A stretch of 64,000 nt of DNA from Anaeramoeba flamelloides (taxonomy: Eukaryota; Metamonada; Anaeramoebidae): assembly GCA_027625915.1 (NCBI GenBank), contig JANTQA010000075.1, positions 558,001 through 622,000 on the forward strand. Reading direction: 5' to 3'. A program made the position numbers and the translations under genes. The notes under the pieces are model-generated. The model did not search any database, was not told where the DNA came from, and worked only from the letters and a program-made list of their open reading frames with translations. Below are positions 12,210-24,199 of this stretch, piece by piece (within the stretch, counting starts at the first letter, position 1; each line of letters begins with the position of its first letter).

Positions 12210-12378
12210 TTAATTTGAAGGGGGTGACCCACTGGAGTCCGCTATTTGGGTTTGTGGTGCCTTCTTGAAATTAAGTTTAATAATTTTTTCGAATTTAGAA
12301 AGTTCAATTTTTTTGGGAAATGTCTTTTTTATTTTGGCTACTTTCTCGATCACTTTCACCAAGATTTACTAATTTTTT
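12210..12378 (-). CDS. Candidate terminal exon, unknown lysine-rich protein
   Basis: About 55 open minus-strand codons end at TAA (12210-12212). The last part is unusually G+C-rich for this window and reads NFKKAPQTQIADSSGSPPSN; the first part is lysine-rich (VIEKVAKIKKTFPKKIELS). Several AG acceptors near 12350-12378 could start it. No family is recognised. It could instead be the G+C-richer loop of an inverted repeat, since AACTTAATTTGAAGG at the left recurs inverted at the right. Confidence 0.25.
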
Positions 12379-12619
12379 TTTAAAAATTAAAGTTCATTTC
12401 CCAAAATACAAAGAAAATTAAAAGTTGGTTTTTTAATTAGACCGAAAATTAATCGATTGATTTTCACTAGGATTTTCTTAAAAAAACTGAATTAAAATCA
12501 TTTAAAAGTATTTGTTTTGGATACAACAACTTGTGTCTCTCAAGTTGTTTTTATCTTGGTTTCTTCAAAACAAAATTTTTTCTTGACAAAACAATTTTTT
12601 TTGATTAATCAACAGGTTT

Positions 12620-13489
12620 TTGATCTTTTTGTTTCCCAATTATCACATGAAAGTTGAGTTTTTCAAAAATGTTCCACACAAGAATGTTTTTATAAATTTG
12701 GATAAATTTATGGAACTGATGACTTTACAAAAAATGGAAAGAAGACACAAAAATCACATTTAAAGCTGCTTTATGCATTTAGAAATGCCTTAAAACGATA
12801 TTCCAAAAAATATCCACATATAATAAAATTATTTCTGATCTTTTTTTGAGAAAAAGCAGAAAGAAAATAACAACATATTTGATCTTATAGTTAGAAATTT
12901 TCTTTAACAAAAAGAGTAGATGTGAAAGTCTTAAAAGAAGAGTTATCTTTGGAAAAATATGGTAGGAGGTCAGAATAGTGTTTTGAAAAGGAAAATTGGT
13001 AACAGTCTCATTTGCCACTTGTGGACTTTTTTTTTATAAAAAAAAGAATAAAAATCAAAGTTTTTTTTTTAACAATGGTTTATTTCAACTTTAATGATAT
13101 AAAAGAATGAATTCAATGTATTTATACAACACCGTTTAAATGTGGAGCATTTCATAAAAGAATTAAACAAATATTATTTTTGGGAGATATCCATTTTCAA
13201 AATAAAGGGTAAAAAATAGAGTTGGTTGTACTGTTTTGTGACACAAAATTGGACTGATTGTTCATAATAAGAAAAAAAGAGAACCTTGGTAACAATTTTT
13301 TTTGGCAAACAACTGAAAAATATTTCGCCTTAAAGAATTCTGGAAAGGAAAGTTCTTGAAAATGTCAAATTTAAGCTGAGAGCAGGAAGGAGTAAATCGC
13401 TTAAAGATCTGTATTATTGAGAATAAAAATCTTGAAAAAAAAAAAATAGAATGGATGAAATTCATTTTTTGAAATTAAATTATTAAAAG
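12620..13489. other. Short open stretches on both strands, unresolved
   Basis: Plus-strand frames near 12655-12758 (EFFKNVPHKN..), 12893-12965 (RVDVKVLKEELSLEKY) and 13336-13418 (ILERKVLENVKFKLRAG) and minus-strand frames at 12779-13018 and 13262-13465 each read like protein for 25-70 codons. I could not join them by consistent splice phases into one gene, and no family is recognised. This may be a decayed or heavily split gene next to the 392-codon gene, or chance. Confidence 0.3.
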
Positions 13490-14668
13490 ATGTTTATTTC
13501 AACAAAACTTTCAAAATACAATATAGAGGAACTGAAGAAGGAGTTTACCAAACTGATATCCTACAACTCGAGGCTACAAAAACTACACCAAATCAGGCCT
13601 GATTGTTTTTTTGGAATAGAAAACCACCAATTTGATAAAGCATGGATCAAGAAAAACAAAAAAGAGTTGCAAGAAAAAGGACCGAAAAAAGTGAAAATTT
13701 TGAAAGAGTGTATCACCGATTTATCAATTTTGACCACAAAGTCAAAGAGGACCTTGGAGAGGGGCATTAACACTTTCTTTAAAAAAAATTTCAATTTGAA
13801 AAATTGTTCCTTATATTCAAGAAATATGCTAGTTTTTACATCATTTGAAGAGATGACTTCCTCCAGGGAACTTCAAGATTATTATTTAGGGTTGGATAGG
13901 TCAGGTTACAATACCAATTTGACACACAACACCAGGAAAAGGACTAACAGTAACGCTCGAAGAAACAATGACTCGAAAAAAATTAGACCCCAAACAAATA
14001 ATCACAAATTATTCAAACACATTGGAGTGAATACTCAGAAAAACTGCCAGGTAACCAACGTCATTAACAGTAGTGGTGGTAGTAACAACCCTTGTGTTAA
14101 AGTTAATAATAATAAAAAAATAATTCAACAAAAAAATAATATCAACATAAATCCAAAGCCAAAACCAAATCCTAAAACCAAACACAATAATAAACAAAAA
14201 GTAAAAAACAATTTTTATCAATTTTTATTTGAACAAAGCCAAATTCCAAACATACAACCTGTATTGAACCAAAAGGACACAGGAAACGAAATTGTTAAAA
14301 CAAATAACCAGCAAAGATCATCATCAATTCCACAACCAAAAGAGAACCTTGAAGATGATCTTCAGTTGAATTTCAATTATGATCTCGATCTCAATTTATT
14401 GGAAAATTCAGATTTTAATTTAAATGAAAACATTTATGACGAGACCAGCAAATTTGTTGAAAATAGTGAAGAACAAATTATAAATTTGGAAACACTAGAG
14501 AAAAATTTTACCCCTTTTTTAAATTTTGAGAATGGTTTGACGAAACAATGCTTTTTCACCGAAAATGATCATACTTTTATTGGTCAACAATTGAATACTG
14601 AATTTGAAAATTTTTTACAAGACGACATCTTGTTTCTATCACTTGGGGATACCAAGGCTTATTATTAA
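13490..14668 (+). CDS. Hypothetical Asn-rich protein, 392 aa
   Basis: A single uninterrupted frame from ATG to TAA and by far the longest orphan in the window; its length is hard to get by chance in DNA this A/T-rich. Residues 1-110 are basic and helical (SKYNIEELKKEFTKL, then ITDLSILTTKSKRTLERGI). A serine/arginine/asparagine patch around 148-160 (RKRTNSNARR) could be a nuclear localisation signal. Residues about 165-240 are low-complexity Asn/Lys/Pro. The C-terminal third (about 285-392) is acidic with spaced Leu/Phe (DDLQLNFNYDLDLNLLE), like an acidic activation domain. There is no signal peptide or membrane segment. A nuclear regulator is a plausible inference, but no DNA-binding fold is recognised. 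No intron is apparent. Confidence 0.75.
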   Translation: MFISTKLSKYNIEELKKEFTKLISYNSRLQKLHQIRPDCFFGIENHQFDKAWIKKNKKELQEKGPKKVKILKECITDLSILTTKSKRTLERGINTFFKKNFNLKNCSLYSRNMLVFTSFEEMTSSRELQDYYLGLDRSGYNTNLTHNTRKRTNSNARRNNDSKKIRPQTNNHKLFKHIGVNTQKNCQVTNVINSSGGSNNPCVKVNNNKKIIQQKNNININPKPKPNPKTKHNNKQKVKNNFYQFLFEQSQIPNIQPVLNQKDTGNEIVKTNNQQRSSSIPQPKENLEDDLQLNFNYDLDLNLLENSDFNLNENIYDETSKFVENSEEQIINLETLEKNFTPFLNFENGLTKQCFFTENDHTFIGQQLNTEFENFLQDDILFLSLGDTKAYY

Positions 14669-17600
14669 CAGGAAATTCCTTTTCCACATAATTAGTTTAT
14701 AGTTATTTTACCTTAGATTTTTATTATAAATCTAAGAAATTTAAAAATAAAAGTTTTTTTGATTTAAAGTAAACAGATTCCTGATATTTGTGTTTTATTT
14801 ATAATTTGGTTTTTTTTAAAGTTTTTAATTGTAACTCCAGGTAAATAAAAGGGTCCTTTTTTTTTCAACATGTATTTGATTTTTAAAACTGATACACTTT
14901 CAATTGATTATCTTTTTTTCAATTATGAAAAATTTCTTTCATTTAGGATTCAAAGTCAGTTGGTTCTTAAGGTGCTTAAATAATAAAAAAAGGAATGACC
15001 AAACTAAGTAATTAGTGAGTACAATTATTATAAACTTGTTTGATTATTCTTTTTGTAAAGGAAAAATAGGAAAATATTTTTTTTTTTTTTTTTGCTTTTA
15101 TTATTTAAAATTAAGGTAAAAACAAAAGACAATTCTAACTTGGACTAGGTATACATAAGAGCCTACACAATGGTTATATTACATGGGGGGGGGGGTTATA
15201 TTTATGTTCTTTTCATCAAAACCTGTATTTTTGATTGGAAAGAAATATTCTATTTTGATACACCAAAATTATTTATAATAATATTTTCCGAAAAATAAAA
15301 CACACTATCATTCAAAATGAGTGTGAAGATTGTGTAAAGTAGGATACCCAATTAAAAACAGCATTTTTTTTTTCGAGAAAGTCGGTGAAAATGATCAAAG
15401 AAACTGCTCAAAAACAACTTATTAAGATGATGGGGGTATGATTATTTTATTAGAAAAACTGGTTTTACTTATGCTAGGAAGTTTACTTAAAAAACAGTTA
15501 AATAAGTTGGCAATTGTAAATATGTTAAAATGGTATTTGTTTCTTCAAGTTCTTGTATTTAAAATTAATTTCAAAAAGTATAATTTCAAATCGAAAATTA
15601 TTTTCAAAAAATCCAAATAATTTTCAGTCCAGAAAAAATTTGAACCTACTTCAATTCATAATTTAAAAATTTCACTAATATCAAATTTTACCTCAAAAGC
15701 GGGTTGGTTTGTGTGTGGGAACTGTTGTAAACTAAATCGGTATTTTTTTCAAATAGGAAAAAAAGGCATGTCTTCAATTTAAAAGATTGGTATGTTCATC
15801 TGGAAAACGGGTATTGTTTAACAGGCTAAATAATGTTAATTAGATAATCAATAAAAAAAAATTGGAATTTGTATTTTCGAACAAAAAAAATCAACAAAAA
15901 TTCGTTAGAATTCTAATAGTTGCATATCATCTTTGGTGAGAAGTTGTGTTAAACATAACAAGGTTCAATATCGAAAGAGTTTGGCTTTTGATAGATCTTT
16001 TAAAGATTATTATTTTTGAAAAATAAAAGGAAATCCTATTTTTTTTTTTTTTTTTTTTTGTAATTTGTTTTGGGGTTTATGAAATAGATGGGTTAGTCTC
16101 TTCTTGAAAATTTTTTTTTGTTTGTGTCTCTTTTTTGAAATCCAAAAGCCACATATTATTAATATAAAAAGAAAGAAAGTTAACATCTTTTTTTGATTTA
16201 AAATTGAAAAAATTCTTGGCAAGGGTTGAGAATATTTTTCGTTTTAGATTGGAAAGTCATGATTTTGATTGAAACAATTTATTTGGTTTGTCATTATTTT
16301 TTTTCATATGATTAATCTTTCAATTCAAATCTCAGCCAATAAAAATAATTGAAGTATAGGTGATTCTACAAATGAAGATTTGATAGAAGCTTAACAAAAG
16401 TTTCCTAATTAAATTGAGATCTATTAAGTAAAAATTGTTATTCTAAAGTATTAAAAAATTGGTTTTCTCATTTTCCAAAAATTAAATAAAAATTGCCAAA
16501 AAATAATTTTCAATTTTAATAAATTTTTTTAACCCCCTATTTACCCTTTTTCACAAGAAACATTCTAACTAATTAAAATCATTTTTATAATCAAAAAAAT
16601 TGATTTTAAATTTTGATAAATAAATTACTTAATTCCCAAATTTTTTCAAGAAAATTCTAATTTAAAAAATTGAATTATATTTCGAAAAATAAAACATGGT
16701 TAATTTGAAACTTTTGTAAACAAATTGAAAACTTTTCTAATTATAATTATTCTTCTAAATATAATACCAATATTTTTCCAAATGTTGTAAAAGTCATTTT
16801 TTTTGACCAAAAAGAATTTCTCTCAAAATTGAAAAAAAATTCTTTTTATTAATATTCCTGACAACACATATGAAAGTATTGTAAAAGTGATGATCGGGAT
16901 ATCCATAAACGTCGTATTAACTACTTATAATTTGAGAAATAAAATAAATTTAACATTTTTCTTTTTCAGAAAAAATAGAAAAAAAAATTGATCCGAATAA
17001 ACCAATTTTCAAAGATGTCTTTCTTTGTTGACTAGGATATTTTTACACTTGATCTCTTCAAATTTTGAAAGTTGATGTAAGCAGGGTAAATGTTGAAATA
17101 TTCTGAAAAATGATAAAAAAAAATACTGAAATTTTAGAGCTTGTTAGTTACGGTAATTTATGTTTGTAAGACTTGTTTTATTTAAAAAGCACTTAAAATG
17201 AACTTATATTTCTAATTTAGTTTAAATTAATCAAATATTTGGAAAAAATCTATGAATTTATAAACAAAGAAAAGATATTATTTTAAACACTCTTATTCCT
17301 TAAGATTCATGAAATTAATTTTGAGATTGTAATTTTTGGAAAAAAGTAAAAGGATTCTACACTTCAGAGTTTTTGGAAAACTTTTAAACAACCAAACATA
17401 CTTCTTCATCCCAAGAGTTGATTTTTAATTTTTATTACTAGATCAACTAATCCAATTAGGAATATTTTTTTTTTGTTATTTGATTTTTACCTTTTTTTTC
17501 AAGAGAAACCAAAAATAATCAATCAAAGTTGACAGTTAACTTTTAAACAAACACCTTTTGAAAAAGAAAGACACAATTACATTCTCAATTTTGAATTAAG

Positions 17601-18592
17601 CAACTATTTTTGGTTTTATTATTTGTAAATCTGAAAATGCTTTAATTTTTTTTTTTTTATCTCAAATTTCCTAAATTAAAATCTTTGAAAATTTGTTATG
17701 TAAGACCACAAATTGAAAACAGATCAAAGAAACCTTTTCTCAATTTTCCAATTTAAATTTCTTTTTTGCAATAAATGCTTTATTATCGTCAACAAATTTT
17801 TTGATTGAGTATCTTTCCCAAATAAAATCTAAATTTAACTATTTTGTAGATACAACTAAAACCATTAACACACTGAGCACTAGTAAATTTCTAATCTTGA
17901 CTGTTCTTCGAAACATTCCAAAAAACTAATATTTATTGCAAGTTTTCGAAAAATTTAATTTTCGATCATTACACAATTTGAGAGATGTTTTTTGAACGAC
18001 TTTTCTCTTTAGGTTACTCTCCAAAATCAGTTTCTGTTGAAAATAGGAGATTTTTATGAAAAAAAGCATAAATACAAAATTTATTCAACATAAAAGAAAA
18101 TATTTTTAATTTATTCGATTTTACTATTGTTTTTCAAATATCCAAACAAATCTCAGATTATTTCTTTAAGGGTACAGTCTTCTATGGCAACAAGGTAAGA
18201 TTTTAAAATATGTTATTGGTAATATTCTCTACTTCAAAATTTTGGATATGTCAAGTGTCAAAAAATTTCTGATTTACGAAGAACTCCATAAAAGAAAATT
18301 TTTTTTAGTTAAGATCAATTTTTTTTTTCCAAATTTTATGAAAAAGAAAACATGTTAAATTTATTCTATTTCTCTCATTATAACAATTTTTTACCCCGTT
18401 AATTGTCATTTCGGCAACTAGTGGTCAACTATAAGTCTTTGTTACCAGGAATATTAATATAAAGATTTTTTTTCAATTTTGAGAGAATTCTTTTGGAAAC
18501 CAAAAAAAAAAAAATTGATCTATTCAACCAGTTAAATTCTTGTAATTTTTTACAAGTATAGTTATAATAATTAAATTTTGAAAGTCTTTTAA
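14669..18592. other. Long gene-free stretch (3.9 kb)
   Basis: No recognised gene or repeat family. It contains a run of 11 G at 15185-15195, a T17-18 run near 15079 and a longer T run near 16040. Small open frames near 15390-15600 have no motif or convincing splice structure. Confidence 0.5.
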
Positions 18593-19849
18593 GGTTTAAA
18601 ATCCCTGAAATCTGAAAAAATATTATCTTGTGTCGTTTGTAGTGACCTGTTAATTTAGTTCTTGTTTGATAGATCTTGTGCTTGGTTGGGTTTTAATAGT
18701 TGTTCAAAATGGCAATTTTTGACGATTTATTTTTTTTTTTAAGAAAATCTGAATTGGAGAGTGTAAGATTAATTGGTGGGAACTTTGGTTATAAAAAAAT
18801 TAGTTTGTGTGTTGGTGGTTGGGCTTTTTTATTGGGTTTGGTTTTCTATGAGGCTTTTTTTCAAAAATTTTTTTCAGCTGATTAATTGAGAAAAAAGTTA
18901 ATTCAATTTTTCTTCCTCACCCAAAAATTGAATTTTATTCATGTACGACGATCAATCTAAACTCTTTTTCAAATAAAAGGGAACAGAAAATTTCAAGAAT
19001 TATTCATAATTGGATAAAATTAACTGTATTATCATTCTTTAATATAATAAACTCTTTTAAGCGTTAAAAAACACTAAATTGAAATTTAAAACTTATTAAA
19101 ACAAAACAACAAAAATTAAAATTCAATATTTTTAAAATTTGTGTGCCCTTTTATTTGAAATGAGAAATCTCGAATTGTAAATTGTAAAGAAAAAAAATTA
19201 TAATATCTATAAAACCGGTAAACGGGTTAATTAAGAAAAGGTTCTAAAAATTTTATTGATAACTTTTTACATGCCAAACTATTATTCTTTAAAGTCTCGC
19301 GTTTCAAGATAAAGTCACAATCCATCTGGTATTTTGTTGGAGTTGTTTTTATCTTTGTTTTCACTTGTCTTTACCAGATACATCAGCCCAATAATGACAT
19401 TCCTTAATTTCCATATTCGGCTAATCCGAAATCAAACTGAAGCCGTTTTCATTTTTATACTGGTAGGTTGGTTTCCTTAAAATTGATTTCTTCTTAACTT
19501 GTGGTTTTCATTTTCAAACTGTTCGATATCCATAAATAAAAAAACAAAAAATGAAAAAACCAAATATTAAAATGAAAATCACCAATAAGTAATTATCTTA
19601 TGAACAGTTAAATCCAACGGTTTGATCATGGGGGGGGGGGGGGGGACTTTTTTTGAAAGGGTGTTTATTAATCTTACACTCTCCAATTTGGATTTCGGAA
19701 AAAATAAAATAAATTGTCAAAAAATGCCATTTTGAACCACTTTTGAAACCCATACCATGCATATTATCCATCAACTAAATACCAAATTAACAAACAACTG
19801 TATCTGATATGATATAATATTTTTTTTCAAATTTTAGGGATTTAATACG
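18593..19849. mobile_element. TTAA-flanked inverted-repeat element, family M2, long copy
   Basis: The ends lie between TTAA sites (18589-18592 and 19850-19853). The left arm begins GGTTTAAAATCCCTGAAA and extends about 190 bp; the right arm from about 19670 is its complement (for example TTGTCAAAAAATGCCATTTT opposite AAAATGGCAATTTTTGACGA). The interior of about 850 bp is unrelated to the short copies, contains a run of 16 G at 19630-19645 and has no transposase frame. The arms have diverged more than those of the 38-kb copy, so it is older. Confidence 0.75.
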
Positions 19850-19853
19850 TTAA

Positions 19854-20911
19854 AAATTTTTCCAAGAAATTTTGTTATTGTTTTAACATGAAATTTGATT
19901 TTTCAAAATAATATTTTCTGAGAATATATTTGGGAATTAGTTAATTTTATCCTCAAAATCTGAAATCGTTTTTTTTTCTGTCAAAAATGTTTTGAATTGT
20001 AATAAGGGGTTCTTCCTAAAAAGAACAAACAATTTGTTAAAAAAATTTTTAAAAAATTGAAAATTCTTTTTAGAATTTTTTACAAACCCAGAAAACAACT
20101 TTTTGAAAACATTAAAGAAAAAACATTTTTTGCTTAATAGTTCTCAATCTAATTGTAAATATTTTGTTGGATTTCTATCAAATATTCATTTATTTTACCA
20201 TCAATGCCATAATTAATTTTATTTGCTAATATTTGAATTTAAATAGATGTGGTAAGAATTAAAAATAATAACCAAATAAAAAAATTTCTTTCGAAATCGA
20301 TACTTTCCAGTATAAAATGATAAAAATGTTTTTCCATTTCCAAGAATAAACTTGATTATTAATAAAAATACCAATTTATTTTTTGTCGTCTTATATTGAA
20401 AACGTACAAATTTTGGATTTCAAAAAAGGAACTCAAATTAATAAATTGCTTAGACGAGATTGACTCATCCATTATATAACCACAAACACAAATTATAAAA
20501 AAAAAAAATGTATATAATCTTGACAAGATTGCATTTTATTTTTAAAAACTACTACTCCCCTAAAACTCTATTATTAAAAAAAAAAATCAAGAAAACGAAG
20601 TGAAAATTTTTTACATAATTATAATTCAAATCCCAGTAATTGACTAAAAAAAAAAATTACCTGAGTTATCTTTATTATCAAATAAAAAGATTTTCTTGGA
20701 AATTAGAGAAGGTTAAAAGGATTTATTTCTCGATTTTCCATCTGTGTCTTTTCACGTTGTAGATGATGTCATCAAATTTGTTTAAATACGCTTTCATTCA
20801 CATATCGTTTAAATTTTAAGTCCGGTTCAGTGAATTTCGGCTAATTTGGATCAAAAAATCATTTCATGTGTATTTTTTAAATGAAAAATTCCAAGAAACC
20901 TTTTTGAGGGT
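19854..20911. other. Gene-free stretch between two M2 elements
   Basis: A/T-rich, with no gene. Near 20590-20640 there is a half-element of family M6 (GAAGTGAAAATTTTTTACAT..CCCAGTAATTG). Confidence 0.5.
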
Positions 20912-20915
20912 TTAA

Positions 20916-21469
20916 GGTTTACAATCCCTGAAATTGGAAGGAAGATAATCTTGGATTATGTGTATTGGCTTGTTAATTTGGTTCTTAGCTAATCGATCTT
21001 GGATTTGGTATGAGTTTTAAAAGTGGTTCAAAATGGCATTTTTTGACAATTTATTTTATTTTTTCTGAAATCCCAATTGAAGAGTCTAAGATTAATAGAT
21101 TGGTAGGTGTTTAAGAATAACTTTTAAATTTTTGTGTTGTAGGAGAAAAATTAGATTTATGTTTTTGTCAATTAACTTAATGAAAAAAAATCTTTGTTTA
21201 AGCAAACCAAATAAAACCAAACTTAATTAAAAAGTTCAACCAACAACCCTAAACCGCATTTTATTATAACTTAAGTACTAGCCAATATATTAATCATACA
21301 CTCTTCAATTCAGATTTCAGAAAAAATAAAATAAATTGTCAAAAAATGCCATTTTGGACCACTTTTAAAACTCATACCAAATCCAAGATCAATCGGCTAA
21401 GAACCAAATTAACAAGTCAATACACACGGCACAAGATAATCTTCTTTCCCATTCCAGGGATTGTAAAAA
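20916..21469. mobile_element. TTAA-flanked inverted-repeat element, family M2, short copy
   Basis: About 554 bp between TTAA sites (20912-20915 and 21470-21473). The left end is GGTTTACAATCCCTGAAA; the right end is a slightly changed complement. The arms span about 190 bp each around a short A/T-rich centre. There is no coding capacity. Same family and nearly the same length as 38010-38563. Confidence 0.8.
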
Positions 21470-21473
21470 TTAA

Positions 21474-22368
21474 ACCTGAACTTCCTTAATTAATAAACTT
21501 GAAAATAAAATAGAAAAATAATCTGAATTATATAACCCAAAAGATGAAGATCATTCCAAACACTCTCGATAAATAATTATAACTTTTGTGGATCATATCG
21601 CCTTTTATTTTTGACACTTTATTTTATTTGAGGGTTTTATTAACTTCAGAAATCAGAACAGTTCTCACAGGGGGGTTGTGGTTTTCTCCTATTTTTTAGT
21701 TTTTGTTCTTTATTGTTATTTCTTTGATTGAAGTTAACAGAAACTCTTTCCAGGGCTATATTCTCCCATGGTATTATTTTTGAACAGAAATTATCCTTCC
21801 AAATATACAAAACATCTTTTTTTTTTGTTAGTTTGTCTCGTTTCTCTCCCTGGGTGGTATTTACTCTTTTTTGGTATTTTAAATAGAATCTAAATTCCCA
21901 AGCACTTTGGACATTTGGTTTATTATTATCAGTTACATTTTTTTTGTTTCTATCATTTTTCACAAAACTAATTGTTCAAGACAAAAAAAATTGAGATGGG
22001 ATGATGTGAGAAAGATTCTGTAGAATTTTTATTCAAAGATCCAAAGTATATTACAATCAGCAAAAACTTTATAGTATTAATGTAAAAATATCTATTCAGT
22101 AGATAATTATGATCTTTCTTTTTGATTGGCTTTTTCATTTTAACTTGATTGTTAAATGATAATTCATTAAATGAAAAAAGGTAATACAATATTTTTGAAT
22201 CAGACTTTTTTTGGTAATAATAAAGAAAAGGATTAGAAATCAAGTTTAAAAAAATTCCAATTTATATCTAAATCTTATCAAACAATTTAAAATTGGAATT
22301 AAATTTGAAATAATTAAATTTTATTTCATAAAATTTTTTTCTCCAAATTTTTTTTTCTATTTTTTTTA
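21474..22368. other. Region downstream of H2A, no clear gene
   Basis: Two adjoining minus-strand open frames (21646-21963, 105 codons; 21968-22243, 91 codons) lack ATG starts (GTG and TTG). The first has a mixed composition (WEFRFYLKYQKR, PPCENCSDF) that hints at a decayed or spliced coding piece, but no family is recognised and I do not call it a gene. Confidence 0.35.
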
Positions 22369-22567
22369 CAGTCAGTTCCACTTTTAAGGTATAAACTTTC
22401 ATCGAAATTTAAGGTACACGAAAAAAATCTCAAATTAAGACATATAATTCAAGTTCTAGTAAAATAAATTGTAAAAAAAAATTACAAAATTTGTGCCTTA
22501 ATTCGAGAATTTTTTCGTGTACCTTAAATTTCGATGAAAGTTTGTGCCTTAAAAGTGGAACTGACTG
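22369..22567. mobile_element. M1 element, copy 3 (well preserved)
   Basis: 199 bp between TA dinucleotides. It starts CAGTCAGTTCCACTTTTAAG and ends CTTAAAAGTGGAACTGACTG, a close inverted pair. It lies 355 bp downstream of the H2A stop codon and outside any exon. Confidence 0.85.
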
Positions 22568-22922
22568 TAAAAAAATTAAGGCTCGAATATCACCAATAAA
22601 ATTTTATAAAAATTTGACATATTGTCATGAATGAAGGATCTCTTTTAAATTTTTTTAGAAAATACAATTAAAATTTAATTCAATTTTATTTTTTATAGTT
22701 TGGGAATTTAATTTCTGTTTTTTAGTTTAAGAGACTATAACAACATTAAATAAAAAATAAGACCAAAGTAATTTTTTTAAAAAACCTCAATAAAATTAAT
22801 TTTAAAATAAAATATAAAAAAAAATGTGTAAAATAAAAAGTTTATTTTCTTAATTTAAAGAAAAATATTTTAAAAAAACTTTTATATCAAAGAATGTATT
22901 ATTCAAATATAATTTTCTTAAT

Positions 22923-23309
22923 TTAGTTCTTTTCAGATCCTTCTTTCTTTTTTGGTCTCAAAGCTTCATGTATAAAGGGAATGACACCACCTTCATGAAT
23001 TGTAACACCATCAAGTAATTTCCCAAGCTCGTCATCAGATTTGATAGCTAATTGAACATGTCTTGGGAGGATTCTTTGCTTTTTGTTATCAATAGCTGCG
23101 TTTCCTGCCAATTCAAGTAATTCTGCAGTTAAGTATTCAAGAACAGCTGCCATGTAAACTGGAGCACCAGCACCAACTCTGTTAGCATATTTTCCTTCTC
23201 TTAAATGTCTATGGATACGACCAACTGGAAATTGAAGACCAGCTTTGAATGATCTTGAGACTGGTTTTGCTTTTGGTTTCTTTTCGCCTTTCTTTGCTTT
23301 TTTGGACAT
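22923..23309 (-). CDS. Histone H2A
   Basis: Core histone that pairs with H2B in the nucleosome. 128 aa, single exon. The lysine-rich tail (1-17) is followed by the histone fold: [19 protein letters not shown] (19-36), L1 region [10 protein letters not shown] (43-52), [29 protein letters not shown] with the acidic-patch residues retained, then the docking region. The L1 loop is canonical H2A, but GRIHRHL and the docking segment EGGVIPFIH (106-114) look like H2A.Z. The tail ends GSEKN and lacks the SQ(E/D) motif of H2A.X. It is divergent from H2B at 25152, and the two genes share the start context ATGTCCAAAAAA and a mirrored upstream module. The first codon is fixed by that shared start. Confidence 0.97.
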   Translation of the reverse strand: MSKKAKKGEKKPKAKPVSRSFKAGLQFPVGRIHRHLREGKYANRVGAGAPVYMAAVLEYLTAELLELAGNAAIDNKKQRILPRHVQLAIKSDDELGKLLDGVTIHEGGVIPFIHEALRPKKKEGSEKN

Positions 23310-23564
23310 TTGTATTAAAATTTGTTTTTTATTTAAAAATATAAATAGAAAAAAATGATTTTGTTAAATGGAAATATTACTTTTAAAAAAAATTTTGAAC
23401 GTTTAAAAGAATATATTCTTTGAAATTAAAAATAGAATGGAACTGAACTTGTGTTTTGGTATTTGTAAAATAGATACTCTTTTGTTAATATGATGAGAGA
23501 AATAAAAATTCTAAAAATAAAATATGAAAAACAAATATTGTAAAATAATCCAATATTTTTACGA
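23310..23564 (-). promoter_or_regulatory. H2A promoter/5' leader, arm 1 of the mirrored histone module
   Basis: The 255 bases upstream of the H2A ATG match, in inverted orientation, the 255 bases upstream of H2B (24897-25151), with about nine mismatches and no gaps that I can see. Similarity stops abruptly at ACGA. A TATA-like stretch (TATTTATAT) lies 30-38 bases upstream of the ATG. Other shared blocks are GAACGTTTAAAAG, ATATTCTTTGAAATTAAAA, GGAACTGAA and GTAAAATAGATACTC. Retained identity suggests a common histone control region, either a recent copy or kept alike by gene conversion. Confidence 0.8.
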
Positions 23565-24199
23565 TTTCGGTTTTCAAAGTTGTTACATGGATTTGCAACA
23601 ATTAATCAATATGATCAACCAAAGGAGTCTTGGATCGTTCCCAAATGTCTAGTATTTTTTATCAGTCAACGCTTAATGGTTAAAAATGTTAACAGTTAAA
23701 TAATAAAACTTTTTTAAAATATCTTTAATAATTTGTTTAAAGAAATAAAAACCAAAAGCTAAATAAAAAATGTACCAAAGATCTTGAAGAACAGTTAGCA
23801 ATTCCAAACTATTTTAAGAACTAAACGGTTATAAAGTTTTTAAATTTACATTTGTGAATTTTCAGCAAACAAAAAATAGTCCAATGGAATTACTTCTTAG
23901 ATTTTAAAGTTGCTATAGATAATTTCTTTGTTTATTAAGAAAAAAAGCAATTAAAGTTTGAATTCTCTTATTTGAGTTAATTACTATGAGCTTAGGTGAA
24001 GGTTTATCATCAATAAACGATGGTTCCAATCGATAATGAATTTATTAGAAAAATGATAAATTGCACGATATACCAATTTAACAAAAGAGACTCAACCAAA
24101 ATATATCAAGAAAATTTAGGATTTTTTTAAAAATGATAATCTAATTCTCATTAGCCAAATAGTTCTTCAATAAGTTCTATTTGTTGCAAAATAAATTAA
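23565..24199. other. Spacer between the histone promoter arms
   Basis: No gene. Unique A/T-rich sequence between the arm 1 boundary and the M4 element. Confidence 0.55.

Noticed and set aside
18700-18885. 61-codon plus-strand frame
   Set aside because: It opens on TTG and begins within the left arm of an M2 inverted-repeat element.
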